Assembly (NCBI GenBank): GCA_903937385.1 | Contig: CAIZZF010000010.1 | Coordinates: forward strand, 124,001-188,000 | Direction: 5' to 3' | DNA from: an uncultured Holophagaceae bacterium | GTDB taxonomy: Bacteria; Acidobacteriota; Holophagae; Holophagales; Holophagaceae | DNA length: 64,000 bases | In this document: piece after piece, positions 35,892 through 44,251 of the stretch | Position numbering within the stretch: position 1 is the first letter of the stretch | Layout of the letters: each line of letters opens with the position of its first letter | Notes under the pieces: generated by a model | Seen by the model: only the letters and a program-made list of their open reading frames with translations | The model's database searches: none | Told to the model about the DNA's origin: nothing | Position numbers and translations under genes: made by a program

Positions 35892-36254
35892 ATGGGCCGC
35901 ATTTTCACCCTCGAAGAAGCCCGCGCCCTGATGCCGCAGGTGATGGCCACGACGGAACCCGTTTACACCCTGGCGGCCTCGCTCGCCGAGGAGTTGAGCC
36001 AGGCCGAGGACAGTTCCGACGAGGAGCGCGCCAGCGACCTGCGGGAGCGCCTGCAGACTCTGGTGCAGAGCTGGCAGCAGAGCATGCAGGACTTGGAGGC
36101 CGAGGTGAAGGGCCTCTGGCTCGTGGACTTTGATTCGGGCGACGGCTACTGGTGCTGGGCCTACCCCGAGACCGAGCTGGGCCACTGGCACAGCTACGAA
36201 GGCGGCTTCCGCTCCCGCGTCCCCGCCGACCAGCGCCCCGGCGTCCAGGCCTGA
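35892..36254 (+). CDS. DUF2203 family protein
   Basis: A 120-residue protein: R-I-F-T-L-E-E-A-R-A-L-M-P at the start, a helical middle, and the typical end V-K-G-L-W-L-V-D-F-D-S-G-D-G-Y-W-C-W followed by W-H-S-Y-E-G-G-F-R-S-R. This matches DUF2203, a family of unknown function seen in many environmental bacteria. Length is normal. GGAGGC lies before ATG 35892. A repeat-rich gap follows. Confidence 0.8.
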   Translation: MGRIFTLEEARALMPQVMATTEPVYTLAASLAEELSQAEDSSDEERASDLRERLQTLVQSWQQSMQDLEAEVKGLWLVDFDSGDGYWCWAYPETELGHWHSYEGGFRSRVPADQRPGVQA

Positions 36255-36274
36255 GCCCAGCGACCACCGCCGAA

Positions 36275-36505
36275 GGATCAGCCACAAAGGGCACAAAGAA
36301 CACAAAAAAGTGCCAAAAAACCAGGCTCTTCCGGAATTTCGGGGAAGGGCAACTCTCCACGGATTCATCCGGCTCGTGGAGGAAGAGCAACCCCTCTCGC
36401 AGAGGGCGCGGAGAGGGCTGAGGTTCGCAGAGCACAGCGGGTAACCCGCAACCCTCAGCGCTCCTCCGCTCCCCTCGTCCTTTCTCTGCGAGAGTGGTTG
36501 CTTTC
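36275..36505. repeat. Repeat-rich intergenic region
   Basis: No gene is supported here between the DUF2203 gene and the alkyltransferase-like gene. It contains a CACAAAG/CACAAAA-rich stretch (36281-36310) and a structured unit (about 36368-36504) that includes CTCCGCTCCCCTCGTC and GCGAGAGTGGTTG. The second unit recurs between 47150 and 47276, so it is a dispersed repeat that can fold on itself (CTCTCGCAGAG near the left end pairs with CTCTGCGAGAG near the right end). Confidence 0.75.
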
Positions 36506-36603
36506 CCCGGAGCGTGCCGAGAACACCCAGGGTGTGGGGTTGGCGTGTCATGGTGCCTTCCCTGAAATCCCGGATGAACCAAAAATTAGGTAGAGTAGGT
36601 TGC

Positions 36604-36942
36604 ATGCCCAAGCTTGTTGAACCCGAGGCTCCGCCGCCGGATTTCCGCTCGCTGGTGCTGGCGGTGGTAGCGGAGATTCCGAAGGGTCGGCTGGCCTCCT
36701 ACGGGCAGGTGGCGGCTCTGGCGGGCTACCCGCAGCGGCCTCGGCAGGTGGGCATGGTGCTCTCGGGCCTGCCAGAGGGAACCCCCCTCCCCTGGCACCG
36801 CGTGGTGAACACCCGGGGCTACGTGCCCAGCCGGGGCCGCTGGTGGGGCGCCTTCGAGCAGATCGGCCGGCTGCGGGACGAGGGCATCGAGGTGGACGAC
36901 CTGGGCAACCTGGACCTGGAGGCCCATCGCTGGCGGCCCTGA
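36604..36942 (+). CDS. Alkyltransferase-like (ATL) DNA repair protein
   Basis: A 112-residue protein with the DNA-binding domain of O6-alkylguanine-DNA alkyltransferase: I-P-K-G-R-L-A-S-Y-G-Q-V-A-A-L-A-G and R-Q-V-G-M-V-L. The active-site motif, P-C-H-R in true alkyltransferases, is P-W64-H-R-V here. This Cys-to-Trp change defines ATL proteins, which bind alkylated guanine, cannot repair it directly, and hand it to nucleotide excision repair. Start ATG 36604. It precedes purS by 37 bp. Confidence 0.92.
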   Translation: MPKLVEPEAPPPDFRSLVLAVVAEIPKGRLASYGQVAALAGYPQRPRQVGMVLSGLPEGTPLPWHRVVNTRGYVPSRGRWWGAFEQIGRLRDEGIEVDDLGNLDLEAHRWRP

Positions 36943-36979
36943 GCTCAGCGCTCAGATACACTGGACTCTGGAGGACCCC

Positions 36980-37216
36980 ATGAAGGTGCGCGTGTCGGTG
37001 CAGTTGAAGCCCGGGATCCTGGACCCTCAGGGCAAGGCGGTGGAGCAGGGACTGCACGGCTTCGGGTTCGAGGTGGAGCACGTGCGCATCGGCCGACTGA
37101 TCGAGCTGGACGTGCCCGGCACGGACCCGGTCGAAGTGAAGGCCAAGGCCCTCGCCATGTGCGAAAAGCTGCTGGTCAATCCCGTGATGGAGAAGGCCTC
37201 CATCGAGGTCCTGTGA
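36980..37216 (+). CDS. purS: Phosphoribosylformylglycinamidine synthase subunit PurS
   Basis: A 78-residue PurS, full length: V-Q-L-K-P-G-I-L-D-P-Q-G-K-A-V-E near the start and the late C-E-K-L-L-V-N-P-V-M-E segment. It bridges PurQ and PurL in the three-part FGAM synthase of de novo purine synthesis. GGAGG precedes ATG 36980. The purQ start overlaps its stop (TGATG). Confidence 0.95.
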   Translation: MKVRVSVQLKPGILDPQGKAVEQGLHGFGFEVEHVRIGRLIELDVPGTDPVEVKAKALAMCEKLLVNPVMEKASIEVL

Positions 37217-37905
37217 TGCGCGTGGCGGTCCCGGTCTTCCCGGGCTCCAACTGCGATCACGACGCCTTGCACGCCTGCGGCACCGTGATGGGCTGGGAAA
37301 CGATCCCCGTGTGGCACCAGGAGACGCGGCTGCCGGAGAACACCGAGCTGGTCTTCGTGCCCGGCGGCTTCAGCTACGGGGACTACCTGCGCTGCGGCGC
37401 CATCGCCGCCCTGGCGCCCATCATGGCCGACATCAAACGCCACGCCGACAACGGCGGCCTGGTCCTGGGCGTCTGCAACGGCTTCCAGATCCTCTGTGAG
37501 GCCCACCTGCTGCCAGGTGCGCTGCTGCGGAACGAATCCCTGCGCTTCATCCACGCGGACGTCCACCTGCGGGTCGAGCGGGCAGACCTGCCCTTCACCC
37601 GGGCCATGAAGGCCGGCGCGGTCTTCCAGGTTCCCATCGCCCACGCCGAAGGCAACTTCACCCTGGATCCCGCCGAGCTGGCAGACCTGGAAGCCAGGGG
37701 CGGCGTGGCCTTCCGCTACTGCTCGCCGTCCGGGGAGATCGGCGAGGACCATGTGCCCAATGGCTCCATGAACGGCATCGCCGGCATCGTGAACCTCCGG
37801 GGCAACGTGCTGGGGATGATGCCCCACCCCGAGCGGGCCGTGGATCCGAAGCTGGGAGCCACCGGGGGCCTGGGAATTTTCCGGAGTCTCGGGTCCACTG
37901 TCTGA
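37216..37905 (+). CDS. purQ: Phosphoribosylformylglycinamidine synthase glutaminase subunit PurQ
   Basis: A 229-residue class I glutamine amidotransferase. The nucleophile Cys is in G-V-C-N-G-F-Q-I-L (about residue 88) and the His/Glu pair in M-M-P-H-P-E-R. The N-terminal V-A-V-P-V-F-P-G-S-N-C-D is typical. It supplies ammonia from glutamine to PurL for conversion of FGAR to FGAM. Overlaps purS by one base. purL lies about 4 kb away on the other strand. Confidence 0.96.
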   Translation: MRVAVPVFPGSNCDHDALHACGTVMGWETIPVWHQETRLPENTELVFVPGGFSYGDYLRCGAIAALAPIMADIKRHADNGGLVLGVCNGFQILCEAHLLPGALLRNESLRFIHADVHLRVERADLPFTRAMKAGAVFQVPIAHAEGNFTLDPAELADLEARGGVAFRYCSPSGEIGEDHVPNGSMNGIAGIVNLRGNVLGMMPHPERAVDPKLGATGGLGIFRSLGSTV

Positions 37906-38011
37906 CAATGGTCACAACTCACACGGCTGTGAAAATTAAAGGCATGGAGGGGGGTTTTCCTGTCAACCTTCCTGGGACGCCTCGATAGGCATGCCTGGTT
38001 TTTCTTGAGCC

Positions 38012-38875
38012 ATGAGCGAACCCGAAACAAAGAATCTCCAAACCTACACCAGCGGACCGCTCCGCCTCTCCGTGCTGAAGCGCGACCCCGTTCCGGGGAA
38101 GCTGCTGCCCGCCCGGGATGCCTGGACCCTGCTGCAGCCCACCCACGCCGTGCGCGTCTGCACGGGCGAGGATCGGGAAGAAGGCGTCATCCGTTCGGGC
38201 GACCTGGCCCTGCTGCTGCCCGGATTCGGACACACCCTGAAGCGGCACCACCCCAACACGCCCTTCGGCTTCACGGCGCTGTTCATGGAGGGCCCCTTCC
38301 CGGAGCCCCTGCTCAGCTCCCTGCAGCACCCGCCCCGCAAGTGGCAGGAATCCAGCTTCGCCGTGCTGCGCAGCCTCAGCCTCAAGCAGCTCTTCAGCAT
38401 CTTCAGCCAGGAGCTTTCCAATCCGGATGGCGTCCAGCTCATGACCCGCGAGCTGTTCCTCATCCTCCTCGGCGCAGAGCTCTCCCGCCTGACTGAGAAG
38501 GAGGACCGGGGCCGCTTCCCCTACCGCCTGAACCGCTCTACCCTCCAGCTCGTCCTGGACCACATGGAAGTCCACATCGGTGCCAAGAACAGCGTGCCCG
38601 AGCTGGCCACCATGGCCCGCTGCACCCCGGATCACTTCATCCGCCTGTTCCGCGAGGCCACCAGCACCACGCCCCACCAGTACCTCATCGAGCGCCGCCT
38701 CCAGCGGGCCGTGACCCTGCTGGCCAACGGCGAGCGCCCCAGCGACGTGGCGAAGATCCTCGGCTTCTACGACGCCAGCGCCTTCACCCGCGCCTTCAAG
38801 CGCCGCTTCAGCGTGCCGCCCAGCGAATACGCGCAGGAAGCCTACGAGCGGCAGTTCCCCCGCCGGAAGGACTGA
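38012..38875 (+). CDS. AraC-family transcription regulator
   Basis: A 287-residue regulator. The C-terminal 100 residues hold two helix-turn-helix motifs: S-V-P-E-L-A-T-M-A-R-C-T-P-D-H-F-I-R-L-F-R and R-P-S-D-V-A-K-I-L-G-F-Y-D-A-S-A-F-T-R-A-F-K, ending with the P-S-E-Y tail. The N-terminal part (about 1-180) is probably a cupin-like ligand-binding domain. Ligand and targets are unknown; it stands alone with its own 106-bp upstream gap after purQ. Confidence 0.9.
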   Translation: MSEPETKNLQTYTSGPLRLSVLKRDPVPGKLLPARDAWTLLQPTHAVRVCTGEDREEGVIRSGDLALLLPGFGHTLKRHHPNTPFGFTALFMEGPFPEPLLSSLQHPPRKWQESSFAVLRSLSLKQLFSIFSQELSNPDGVQLMTRELFLILLGAELSRLTEKEDRGRFPYRLNRSTLQLVLDHMEVHIGAKNSVPELATMARCTPDHFIRLFREATSTTPHQYLIERRLQRAVTLLANGERPSDVAKILGFYDASAFTRAFKRRFSVPPSEYAQEAYERQFPRRKD

Positions 38876-38890
38876 CCTCCAAGCTGGCCA

Positions 38891-38924
38891 AAGCAAGAGG
38901 GCGCCGCCAGGCGCCCTCTGCTTG
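38891..38924. terminator. Terminator between convergent genes
   Basis: A hairpin with arms AGAGGGCGCC and GGCGCCCTCT, extended by AAGC/GCTT, with a GCCA loop. It lies between the AraC gene and a convergent gene and may serve both; T-tracts are weak. Confidence 0.75.
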
Positions 38925-38936
38925 TGCCGGAGCGGC

Positions 38937-39293
38937 CTACTTGGCCGCCTTCTCCGTGACGGCCTTGGCCTTGGCCGCACCCTTCTCGGTGCCCTGCTTG
39001 GACTTGCCCTTGGCCTTCTCGGTGCCGGCCTTTGCGGCGCCCTCCCCCTTGGCCGTGGCGGCCTTTACCTTGTCGCCGGCCCCAGGCACCGCGCCAGCCT
39101 TGGCATCGGCCTTGGCCTTGGCCGCGGTGGCCTTGGCGTCAGCCTTGGCCTTGCCCTGGTCGACCTTCTCGTCCGCCTTGGCCTTGCCCTTGTCGACGGC
39201 GGCATCGGCCTGGGCCTTGAGGTCGGCCTTGGAGGGAATCTGGGCCGGGGCCGCCAGGGAGGCGGCGAGCAGCAGGGGCAGGAGCAACTTCAT
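38937..39293 (-). CDS. Exported Lys/Ala-rich repetitive protein
   Basis: A signal peptide (L-L-L-P-L-L-L-A-A-S-L-A-A-P-A-Q) precedes about 100 residues made almost only of Lys, Ala, Asp, Glu and Gly in a heptad-like K-A-K-A-D/E-K pattern. It resembles histone H1-like or late-embryogenesis-like low-complexity sequence. ATG 39293 has GAGGTG just upstream. With an export signal it would be a periplasmic helical or disordered polymer, possibly binding polyanions; this is inference. The repeats may make it length-variable. Confidence 0.7.
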   Translation of the reverse strand: MKLLLPLLLAASLAAPAQIPSKADLKAQADAAVDKGKAKADEKVDQGKAKADAKATAAKAKADAKAGAVPGAGDKVKAATAKGEGAAKAGTEKAKGKSKQGTEKGAAKAKAVTEKAAK

Positions 39294-39337
39294 GGGCACC
39301 TCGGTGAAGGGTCAGGTTTGGGAAAAGGGCTTGCCGT

Positions 39338-39640
39338 TCAGGGCTTGCAGACTTTGCAGGCCTTGTAGCCGGCCTTGTCGGCCTCGGCGGCGGAGGCGAA
39401 GGTGGTCTTGTTGGCTTCCTTCATCTTTGCGGCGGTCTTGCAGTCCGACCGGTGGTAGACCTTCGAGTCCTTGTTGGCGACGATGGCGGCGGCCTTCACG
39501 GGCGCCGCAGCCGGGGCGGCCTTGGCCGGCGCTGCAGCCGGAGCGGGGGCGGGCTTGGCGGAGGCCGGCGCGGGCTTGGGAGCCTGGGCCACGGCTGCCA
39601 CCGAGGCTGCCAGAAGGAGGGCGAAGAGGGCGCGCTTCAT
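39338..39640 (-). CDS. Exported Ala/Pro-rich protein with C-terminal Ada-like Cys domain
   Basis: A 100-residue product: signal peptide, an Ala/Pro/Lys-rich spacer (about 20-50), then a domain of about 45 residues with V-Y-H-R-S-D-C, A-A-E-A-D-K-A-G-Y and K-A-C-K-V-C-K-P at the end. The spacing of Cys-x-n-C-x-x-C is that of the metal-binding motif in Ada N-terminal-like domains also found in exported proteins. It may bind zinc in the periplasm. It lies 44 bp upstream of the Lys/Ala-rich gene on the same strand. Confidence 0.7.
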   Translation of the reverse strand: MKRALFALLLAASVAAVAQAPKPAPASAKPAPAPAAAPAKAAPAAAPVKAAAIVANKDSKVYHRSDCKTAAKMKEANKTTFASAAEADKAGYKACKVCKP

Positions 39641-39689
39641 GGAATCTCCTGAGGGAAAGAAGCCAGCGTGAACGGCCTGTCGGAGCCTG

Positions 39690-41294
39690 TCAACGGGTGA
39701 CCACCCCGGTCGCCAGGTACCTGGGCGCCCGCCGGGCGTGGGTGGCCTGCTCGAAGGCGTAGCCCAGCTTCAGCAGGAGCCCTTCCTGCCAGGGGGCGCC
39801 CACGAAGGAGAGGCCCACGGGCAGCCCCGAGGCAAGCCCCGCCGGAACGGTGAGGTGGGGGCAGCCCGCCACCGCCGCGGGCGTGGAGAAGCTGAGGCTG
39901 GAGCTGTCGCCGTTCAGGTGGTCGATGAGCCAGGCGGGTGCGCCGGTGGGCCCCACCAGCGCCTGCAGCTGATGTTGATCGAGCAGAGCCAGGAGCTCCC
40001 GCCGCGCCTGGCCGCAGGTCTCCAGCGCCTTGCGGTAGGCGGGCTCCGAGAGCGGCCCCTTGGCCTGGGTCTGGCTCAGCAGCTCCTGGCCGAAGAAGGG
40101 CATCTCCTCAGCCTTCCGGGCCTCGTTGAAGGCCAGCAGGCTGGCCAGATCCTTCACCTTCCCGCCGCGGCCGCCGAGGTAGGCGTTCAGGCCCGCCTTG
40201 AACTCGAAGAGCAGCACCTCCAGCTCCGCATCCTCGTAGGCGGCGGACTTGAGCTCCACCTCCACCAGGGTGGCGCCCTGGGCCTTGAGCACCTCCAGGG
40301 CCGGCAGCAGCACCGCGTCCACGTGGGCATGCACGCCCAGCAGGTTCTTCACGACCCCGAGCCGCGCCCCCCTCAGCCCATCCCGGACGAGGAAGCGCGT
40401 GTAGTCCTGCGGCGCCGGGGCTCCGGCGGTGGTGGTGTCTCTGGCATCTGCGCCGGTCATGGCCCCCAGCAGGAGGGCGGCGTCCCGCACCGTGCGGGCC
40501 ATGGGTCCGGCGGTGTCCTGGGTGTGCGAGATGGGGATGATGCCGCTCCGGCTCACGAGTCCCACCGTGGGCTTCAGCCCCACCAGGCCGTTGGCGTTGG
40601 CGGGACTCACCACGGAGCCATCGGTCTCGGTGCCCACGGCCACGGCGCAGAGACTCGCCGCCACCGCCGCACCCGAGCCGGAGCTGGAGCCACTGGGGCT
40701 CCGGTCCAGGGCATAGGGGTTCCGGGTCTGGCCGCCGCGCCCGCTCCAGCCGCTGCTGCTGCGGGTGGAGCGCAGGTTCGCCCACTCGCTCAGGTTGGTC
40801 TTGCCCAGGATCACCGCCCCTGCCGCCCGCAGCTGCCGCACGACGAAGGCGTCCTCCTTCGGGGTCGGCGCGTCGGCCAGGGCCAGGGAGCCCGCCGTGG
40901 TGAGCATCCGGTCCGCGGTATCGAGGTTGTCCTTGAGCAGCACGGGAATGCCGTGGAGGGGACCGCGCACTTTCCCCGCCTTGCGCTCGGCATCCAGGGC
41001 GGCGGCGATGGCCGGGGCGTCTGGATTCAGCTGCAGCACCGCCCGGAGCTGCGGCCCCGCCTGATCCAGCGCCCGGATCCGGGCCTGGTACTGGCGCACC
41101 AGGTCCACAGCCGTCCAGCGGCCTGCGGCCATGCCGGCCTGCAGATCCTCCACGGTCGCCTCCTCCAACACCAGGCGGCGGGGGCCCCGGGCGGTCTTCG
41201 GGTCAGCCCCCACCAGGGCCGCCGCACCGGTGGCCAGGGTGACTCCCAGGAAGGCCCGGCGGCCGAAGGCGGTGGAGTCGTCAAGATTGGACAT
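39690..41294 (-). CDS. Tat-exported amidase signature family protein
   Basis: A 534-residue amidase. ATG 41294 leads into a twin-arginine-like signal (G-R-R-A-F-L-G-V-T-L-A). The catalytic Lys is in V-L-L-K-D-N-L-D-T, and the Gly/Ser-rich signature S-P-S-G-S-S-S-G-S-G-A-A-V-A-A carries the cis-Ser and nucleophile Ser of the Ser-cisSer-Lys triad. G-T-E-T-D-G-S is also typical. It hydrolyses amide bonds of an unknown substrate in the periplasm. Not GatA: no gatB/gatC near and an export signal is present. Confidence 0.9.
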   Translation of the reverse strand: MSNLDDSTAFGRRAFLGVTLATGAAALVGADPKTARGPRRLVLEEATVEDLQAGMAAGRWTAVDLVRQYQARIRALDQAGPQLRAVLQLNPDAPAIAAALDAERKAGKVRGPLHGIPVLLKDNLDTADRMLTTAGSLALADAPTPKEDAFVVRQLRAAGAVILGKTNLSEWANLRSTRSSSGWSGRGGQTRNPYALDRSPSGSSSGSGAAVAASLCAVAVGTETDGSVVSPANANGLVGLKPTVGLVSRSGIIPISHTQDTAGPMARTVRDAALLLGAMTGADARDTTTAGAPAPQDYTRFLVRDGLRGARLGVVKNLLGVHAHVDAVLLPALEVLKAQGATLVEVELKSAAYEDAELEVLLFEFKAGLNAYLGGRGGKVKDLASLLAFNEARKAEEMPFFGQELLSQTQAKGPLSEPAYRKALETCGQARRELLALLDQHQLQALVGPTGAPAWLIDHLNGDSSSLSFSTPAAVAGCPHLTVPAGLASGLPVGLSFVGAPWQEGLLLKLGYAFEQATHARRAPRYLATGVVTR

Positions 41295-41418
41295 GAGTGA
41301 CCTCGCGAGGGCGTGCCCTGGATCATACCTCCGGCGCCGACCGGCCCCCCAGGGGCATTGGCCGATTCCCAGCCACCTGCGGGGCACGCAGGAAGGAACC
41401 TGGAAGCGGGAGGCTTCC

Positions 41419-41604
41419 ATGGCCGCGTTCCTGCTCTGGCTCATCCTGCTGCTCGTTTGCTGGCCCCTGGCGCTGCTGGCCCTGGTCCTCTATCCCCTGG
41501 TCTGGCTGCTCCTCCTGCCGCTGCGGCTGCTGGGGTTTGCGGTCGAAGGGGTCTTCGGCCTCATCAAGGGGCTGTTCCTCCTGCCGGGGCGATTGCTGCG
41601 CTAG
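41419..41604 (+). CDS. Small hydrophobic membrane protein
   Basis: A 61-residue product that is nearly all Leu/Val/Ala/Trp, with two predicted membrane segments and an Arg at the end (P-G-R-L-L-R). A GGGAGG ribosome binding site precedes ATG 41419. No family recognised. It is followed after 81 bp by a small soluble gene. Confidence 0.6.
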   Translation: MAAFLLWLILLLVCWPLALLALVLYPLVWLLLLPLRLLGFAVEGVFGLIKGLFLLPGRLLR

Positions 41605-41685
41605 GGTGGCGGGACCCGGGCGAAGACCCGATATTTCCTCCGGACCCGGCCGTCGGGAGTCGAGTGGCCGGGGCAGGAGGTCACC

Positions 41686-41874
41686 ATGGATCTCTACCTT
41701 GATGGCAAGGAAACCGATCTGGTGCAGAGACTGCTCAGCCACAGGCTCGAGGAGCTGCACCACGAAATCCACCACACCGACCGCCGGGCCTTCAAGGCTG
41801 AGCTGAAGGACGAGGAGCTGGTGCTGGAGCGCCTGCTGCAGAAGGTGAAGACACCTTCTGCCATCGGCATCTAG
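41686..41874 (+). CDS. Hypothetical small protein (62 aa)
   Basis: GGAGG lies six bases before ATG 41686. The product is acidic and helical with many His residues in the middle (E-E-L-H-H-E-I-H-H-T-D). Family not recognised; it resembles small conserved hypothetical proteins. The stop is 15 bp from the convergent purL stop. Confidence 0.6.
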   Translation: MDLYLDGKETDLVQRLLSHRLEELHHEIHHTDRRAFKAELKDEELVLERLLQKVKTPSAIGI

Positions 41875-41889
41875 GAAACGGCTGGAGGC

Positions 41890-44190
41890 CTAGGAGAGCG
41901 CCCGCTCCAAGGCCTCGTCGAAGAGCGCCTTCAGCTCGGCGGCGTCCGCGTCGAGCAGGGGCTGGCCGTCCACCGCCAGGGTGACCCTGCGGCCGCCGGA
42001 GGTGCCGATCTTCGTGAGGGGCACCCGGTGGGTGCTGCAGAGGGTCGCCAGGCTGGCCTCGCCTTCGGGATCCACGCTCACCACGATGCGGCCCACAGTC
42101 TCGCCGAAGAGCAGGCTGTCCAGGCGCAGGGAGCCCTGGGTCAGCAGCAGCTGGCAGCCCATGCTCCCGCCGAAGGCGCTCTCCAACACCGTGGTCAGGA
42201 GGCCGCCCTCGCTGGTGTCGTGGGCGCTGCGGATCAGGCCCATGCGGATGCCCTCGCGGACGCAGGCCTGGAGCCGGAGCTCCTCATCCAGCCGCAGCTC
42301 GGGACAGGCGCCCTCCACCTTGCCCGTGCGCAGCTTCAGGTATTCGCTGCCGCCCAGCTCATCGCGGGTTGCCCCGAGCAGGAAGATCCCATCGTGCGCC
42401 GCGCGGAAGCCCGAGCCGCAGATGCGGTTGCCCACGCCGGCCAGGGCCGTAGCGTCCGGTGCATCGACGGCCACCTGCCCTGCGCAGTCCTCCACCAGGC
42501 CCACGGCGGCGATCATGGGCGTCGGGAAGATGCTCTGGCCCTCGGTGTCGTTGTAGAGGCTCACGTTGCCCGACACGATGGGCACATCCAGGGCCAGGCA
42601 GGCCTGGCGGATGCCGAGGCAGCCCTGCTCGAAGGTCCACATGTTCTCGGCCTTCTCGGGATTGCCGTAGTTCAGGCAGTCCGAGAGGCCGATGGGCTCA
42701 GCACCCACGCAGGCCAGGTTGCGGCAGGCCTCGGCCACGGCGTGGGCGGCGCCCCAGAAGGGATCCAGGTAGCAGAAGCGGCTGTTGCAGTCGCTGCTCA
42801 TGGCCACGGCCTTGCCGGTATCCCGGCCCGCCTCATCCTTCACCCGGATGATCCCCGCGTCGCCCCGGCCCATGCCCAGCAGGGTGTTGCTGCGGACCGT
42901 TCCGTCGTACTGCTCGAAGATCCAGTGTTTGCTGGCGATGGTGGGCTGCTGGAGCAGGCGGCGGAGGGTGCCTTCCACCTCGGCGGGCTTCAGGTCCGCG
43001 GGCAGGGGCGCGGCCGTCACGGCCTCCAGGTAGCCAGGCCGCTGCCGGGGGCGGTCGTACTTGGGTGCGGCGTCCACCAGGGGCTGAATGGGCAGGTTGA
43101 TGACAGGCTCGCCGTGCCAGCTGCCAACGAAGCGGCCGCTCTCGGTGACCTCGCCCACCACGCAGGCGTCCAGGCCCCACTTGTGCAGCACCGCCGTGAT
43201 CTTCTCCTCGCAGCCAGGGCGGGCCACCAGCAGCATGCGCTCCTGGCTCTCGCTGAGCAGGAGCTCGAAGGGTGTCATGTGCTCCTCGCGCTGGGGCACC
43301 TGGTCCAGGCGGATCTCCAGGCCCGTGCCGGCGCGGCTGGCCATCTCGAAGCTGCTGGACGTGAGGCCCGCGGCGCCCATGTCCTGGATGCCGATGACCC
43401 AGTCCGTCTGGAAGATCTCGAGGCAGGCCTCCAGCAGCAGCTTCTCCGTGAAGGGATCCCCCACCTGCACCGTGGGCCGCTTCTCCTCGCTGCCCTCGCC
43501 GAACTCCGCCGAGGCCATGCTGGCGCCGTGGATGCCGTCCCGGCCGGTCTTGGAGCCGATGTACATCATCTTGTTGCCCACGCCGGAGGCGAAGCCCTTG
43601 AAGATCCGGTCCGAGCGCAGCACGCCCAGGGTGAACGCATTCACCAGGATGTTGCCGTTGTAGCAGCCGTCGAAGCAGGCATCGCCGCCGAGCATGGGGA
43701 TGCCCATGCAGTTGCCGTAGCCCGAGATGCCCGCGGCGACACCCTTCACCAGGCTCTTCATCCGGGGCGCGTCCAGCTCGCCGAAGCGCAGGGAGTTCAG
43801 GTTGGCCAGAGGCCGGGCGCCCATGGTGAAGACGTCGCGCAGGATGCCGCCCACGCCCGTGGCCGCGCCCTGGTAGGGCTCGATGAAGCTGGGGTGGTTG
43901 TGGCTCTCCATCTTGAAGGCCACGGCCCAGCCGTCGCCGATGTCCACCACGCCCGCGTTCTCGCCCGGCCCCTGGATGACCCGCGGCCCTTCCGTGGGCA
44001 GGTTCTTCAGGTGGAGGCGGCTGGACTTGTAGGAGCAGTGCTCGCTCCACATGGCGCTGAACACGCCCAGCTCCGGATAGGAGGGCAGCCGCCCCTCCAG
44101 GAGCCGCAGGATGACCTGCCACTCGTCCTTCGAGAGCCCCAGCTCCAGGGCCAGGGTTTCAGTGACGGCAGGTTCGTGGGCTGCGGACAT
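41890..44190 (-). CDS. purL: Phosphoribosylformylglycinamidine synthase subunit PurL
   Basis: A 766-residue small-type PurL, the ATP-dependent synthase part of FGAM synthase. Seen: [10 protein letters not shown] near the start, [26 protein letters not shown], and Q-D-M-G-A-A-G-L. Length matches the PurL that needs separate PurS and PurQ, both encoded at 36980-37905. ATG 44190 was chosen; upstream in-frame codons reach into intergenic sequence. Confidence 0.96.
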   Translation of the reverse strand: MSAAHEPAVTETLALELGLSKDEWQVILRLLEGRLPSYPELGVFSAMWSEHCSYKSSRLHLKNLPTEGPRVIQGPGENAGVVDIGDGWAVAFKMESHNHPSFIEPYQGAATGVGGILRDVFTMGARPLANLNSLRFGELDAPRMKSLVKGVAAGISGYGNCMGIPMLGGDACFDGCYNGNILVNAFTLGVLRSDRIFKGFASGVGNKMMYIGSKTGRDGIHGASMASAEFGEGSEEKRPTVQVGDPFTEKLLLEACLEIFQTDWVIGIQDMGAAGLTSSSFEMASRAGTGLEIRLDQVPQREEHMTPFELLLSESQERMLLVARPGCEEKITAVLHKWGLDACVVGEVTESGRFVGSWHGEPVINLPIQPLVDAAPKYDRPRQRPGYLEAVTAAPLPADLKPAEVEGTLRRLLQQPTIASKHWIFEQYDGTVRSNTLLGMGRGDAGIIRVKDEAGRDTGKAVAMSSDCNSRFCYLDPFWGAAHAVAEACRNLACVGAEPIGLSDCLNYGNPEKAENMWTFEQGCLGIRQACLALDVPIVSGNVSLYNDTEGQSIFPTPMIAAVGLVEDCAGQVAVDAPDATALAGVGNRICGSGFRAAHDGIFLLGATRDELGGSEYLKLRTGKVEGACPELRLDEELRLQACVREGIRMGLIRSAHDTSEGGLLTTVLESAFGGSMGCQLLLTQGSLRLDSLLFGETVGRIVVSVDPEGEASLATLCSTHRVPLTKIGTSGGRRVTLAVDGQPLLDADAAELKALFDEALERALS

Positions 44191-44251
44191 GGAGGCTCCG
44201 GAAGCCTTGATTCTACCGGTTCCAGCCTGCCCCGACGAGGCTTGACCTGCC

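Noticed and set aside
39690-41294. Amidase as GatA of the glutamyl-tRNA amidotransferase
   Set aside because: It has a twin-arginine-like signal peptide and no gatB or gatC nearby, and is longer than usual GatA.
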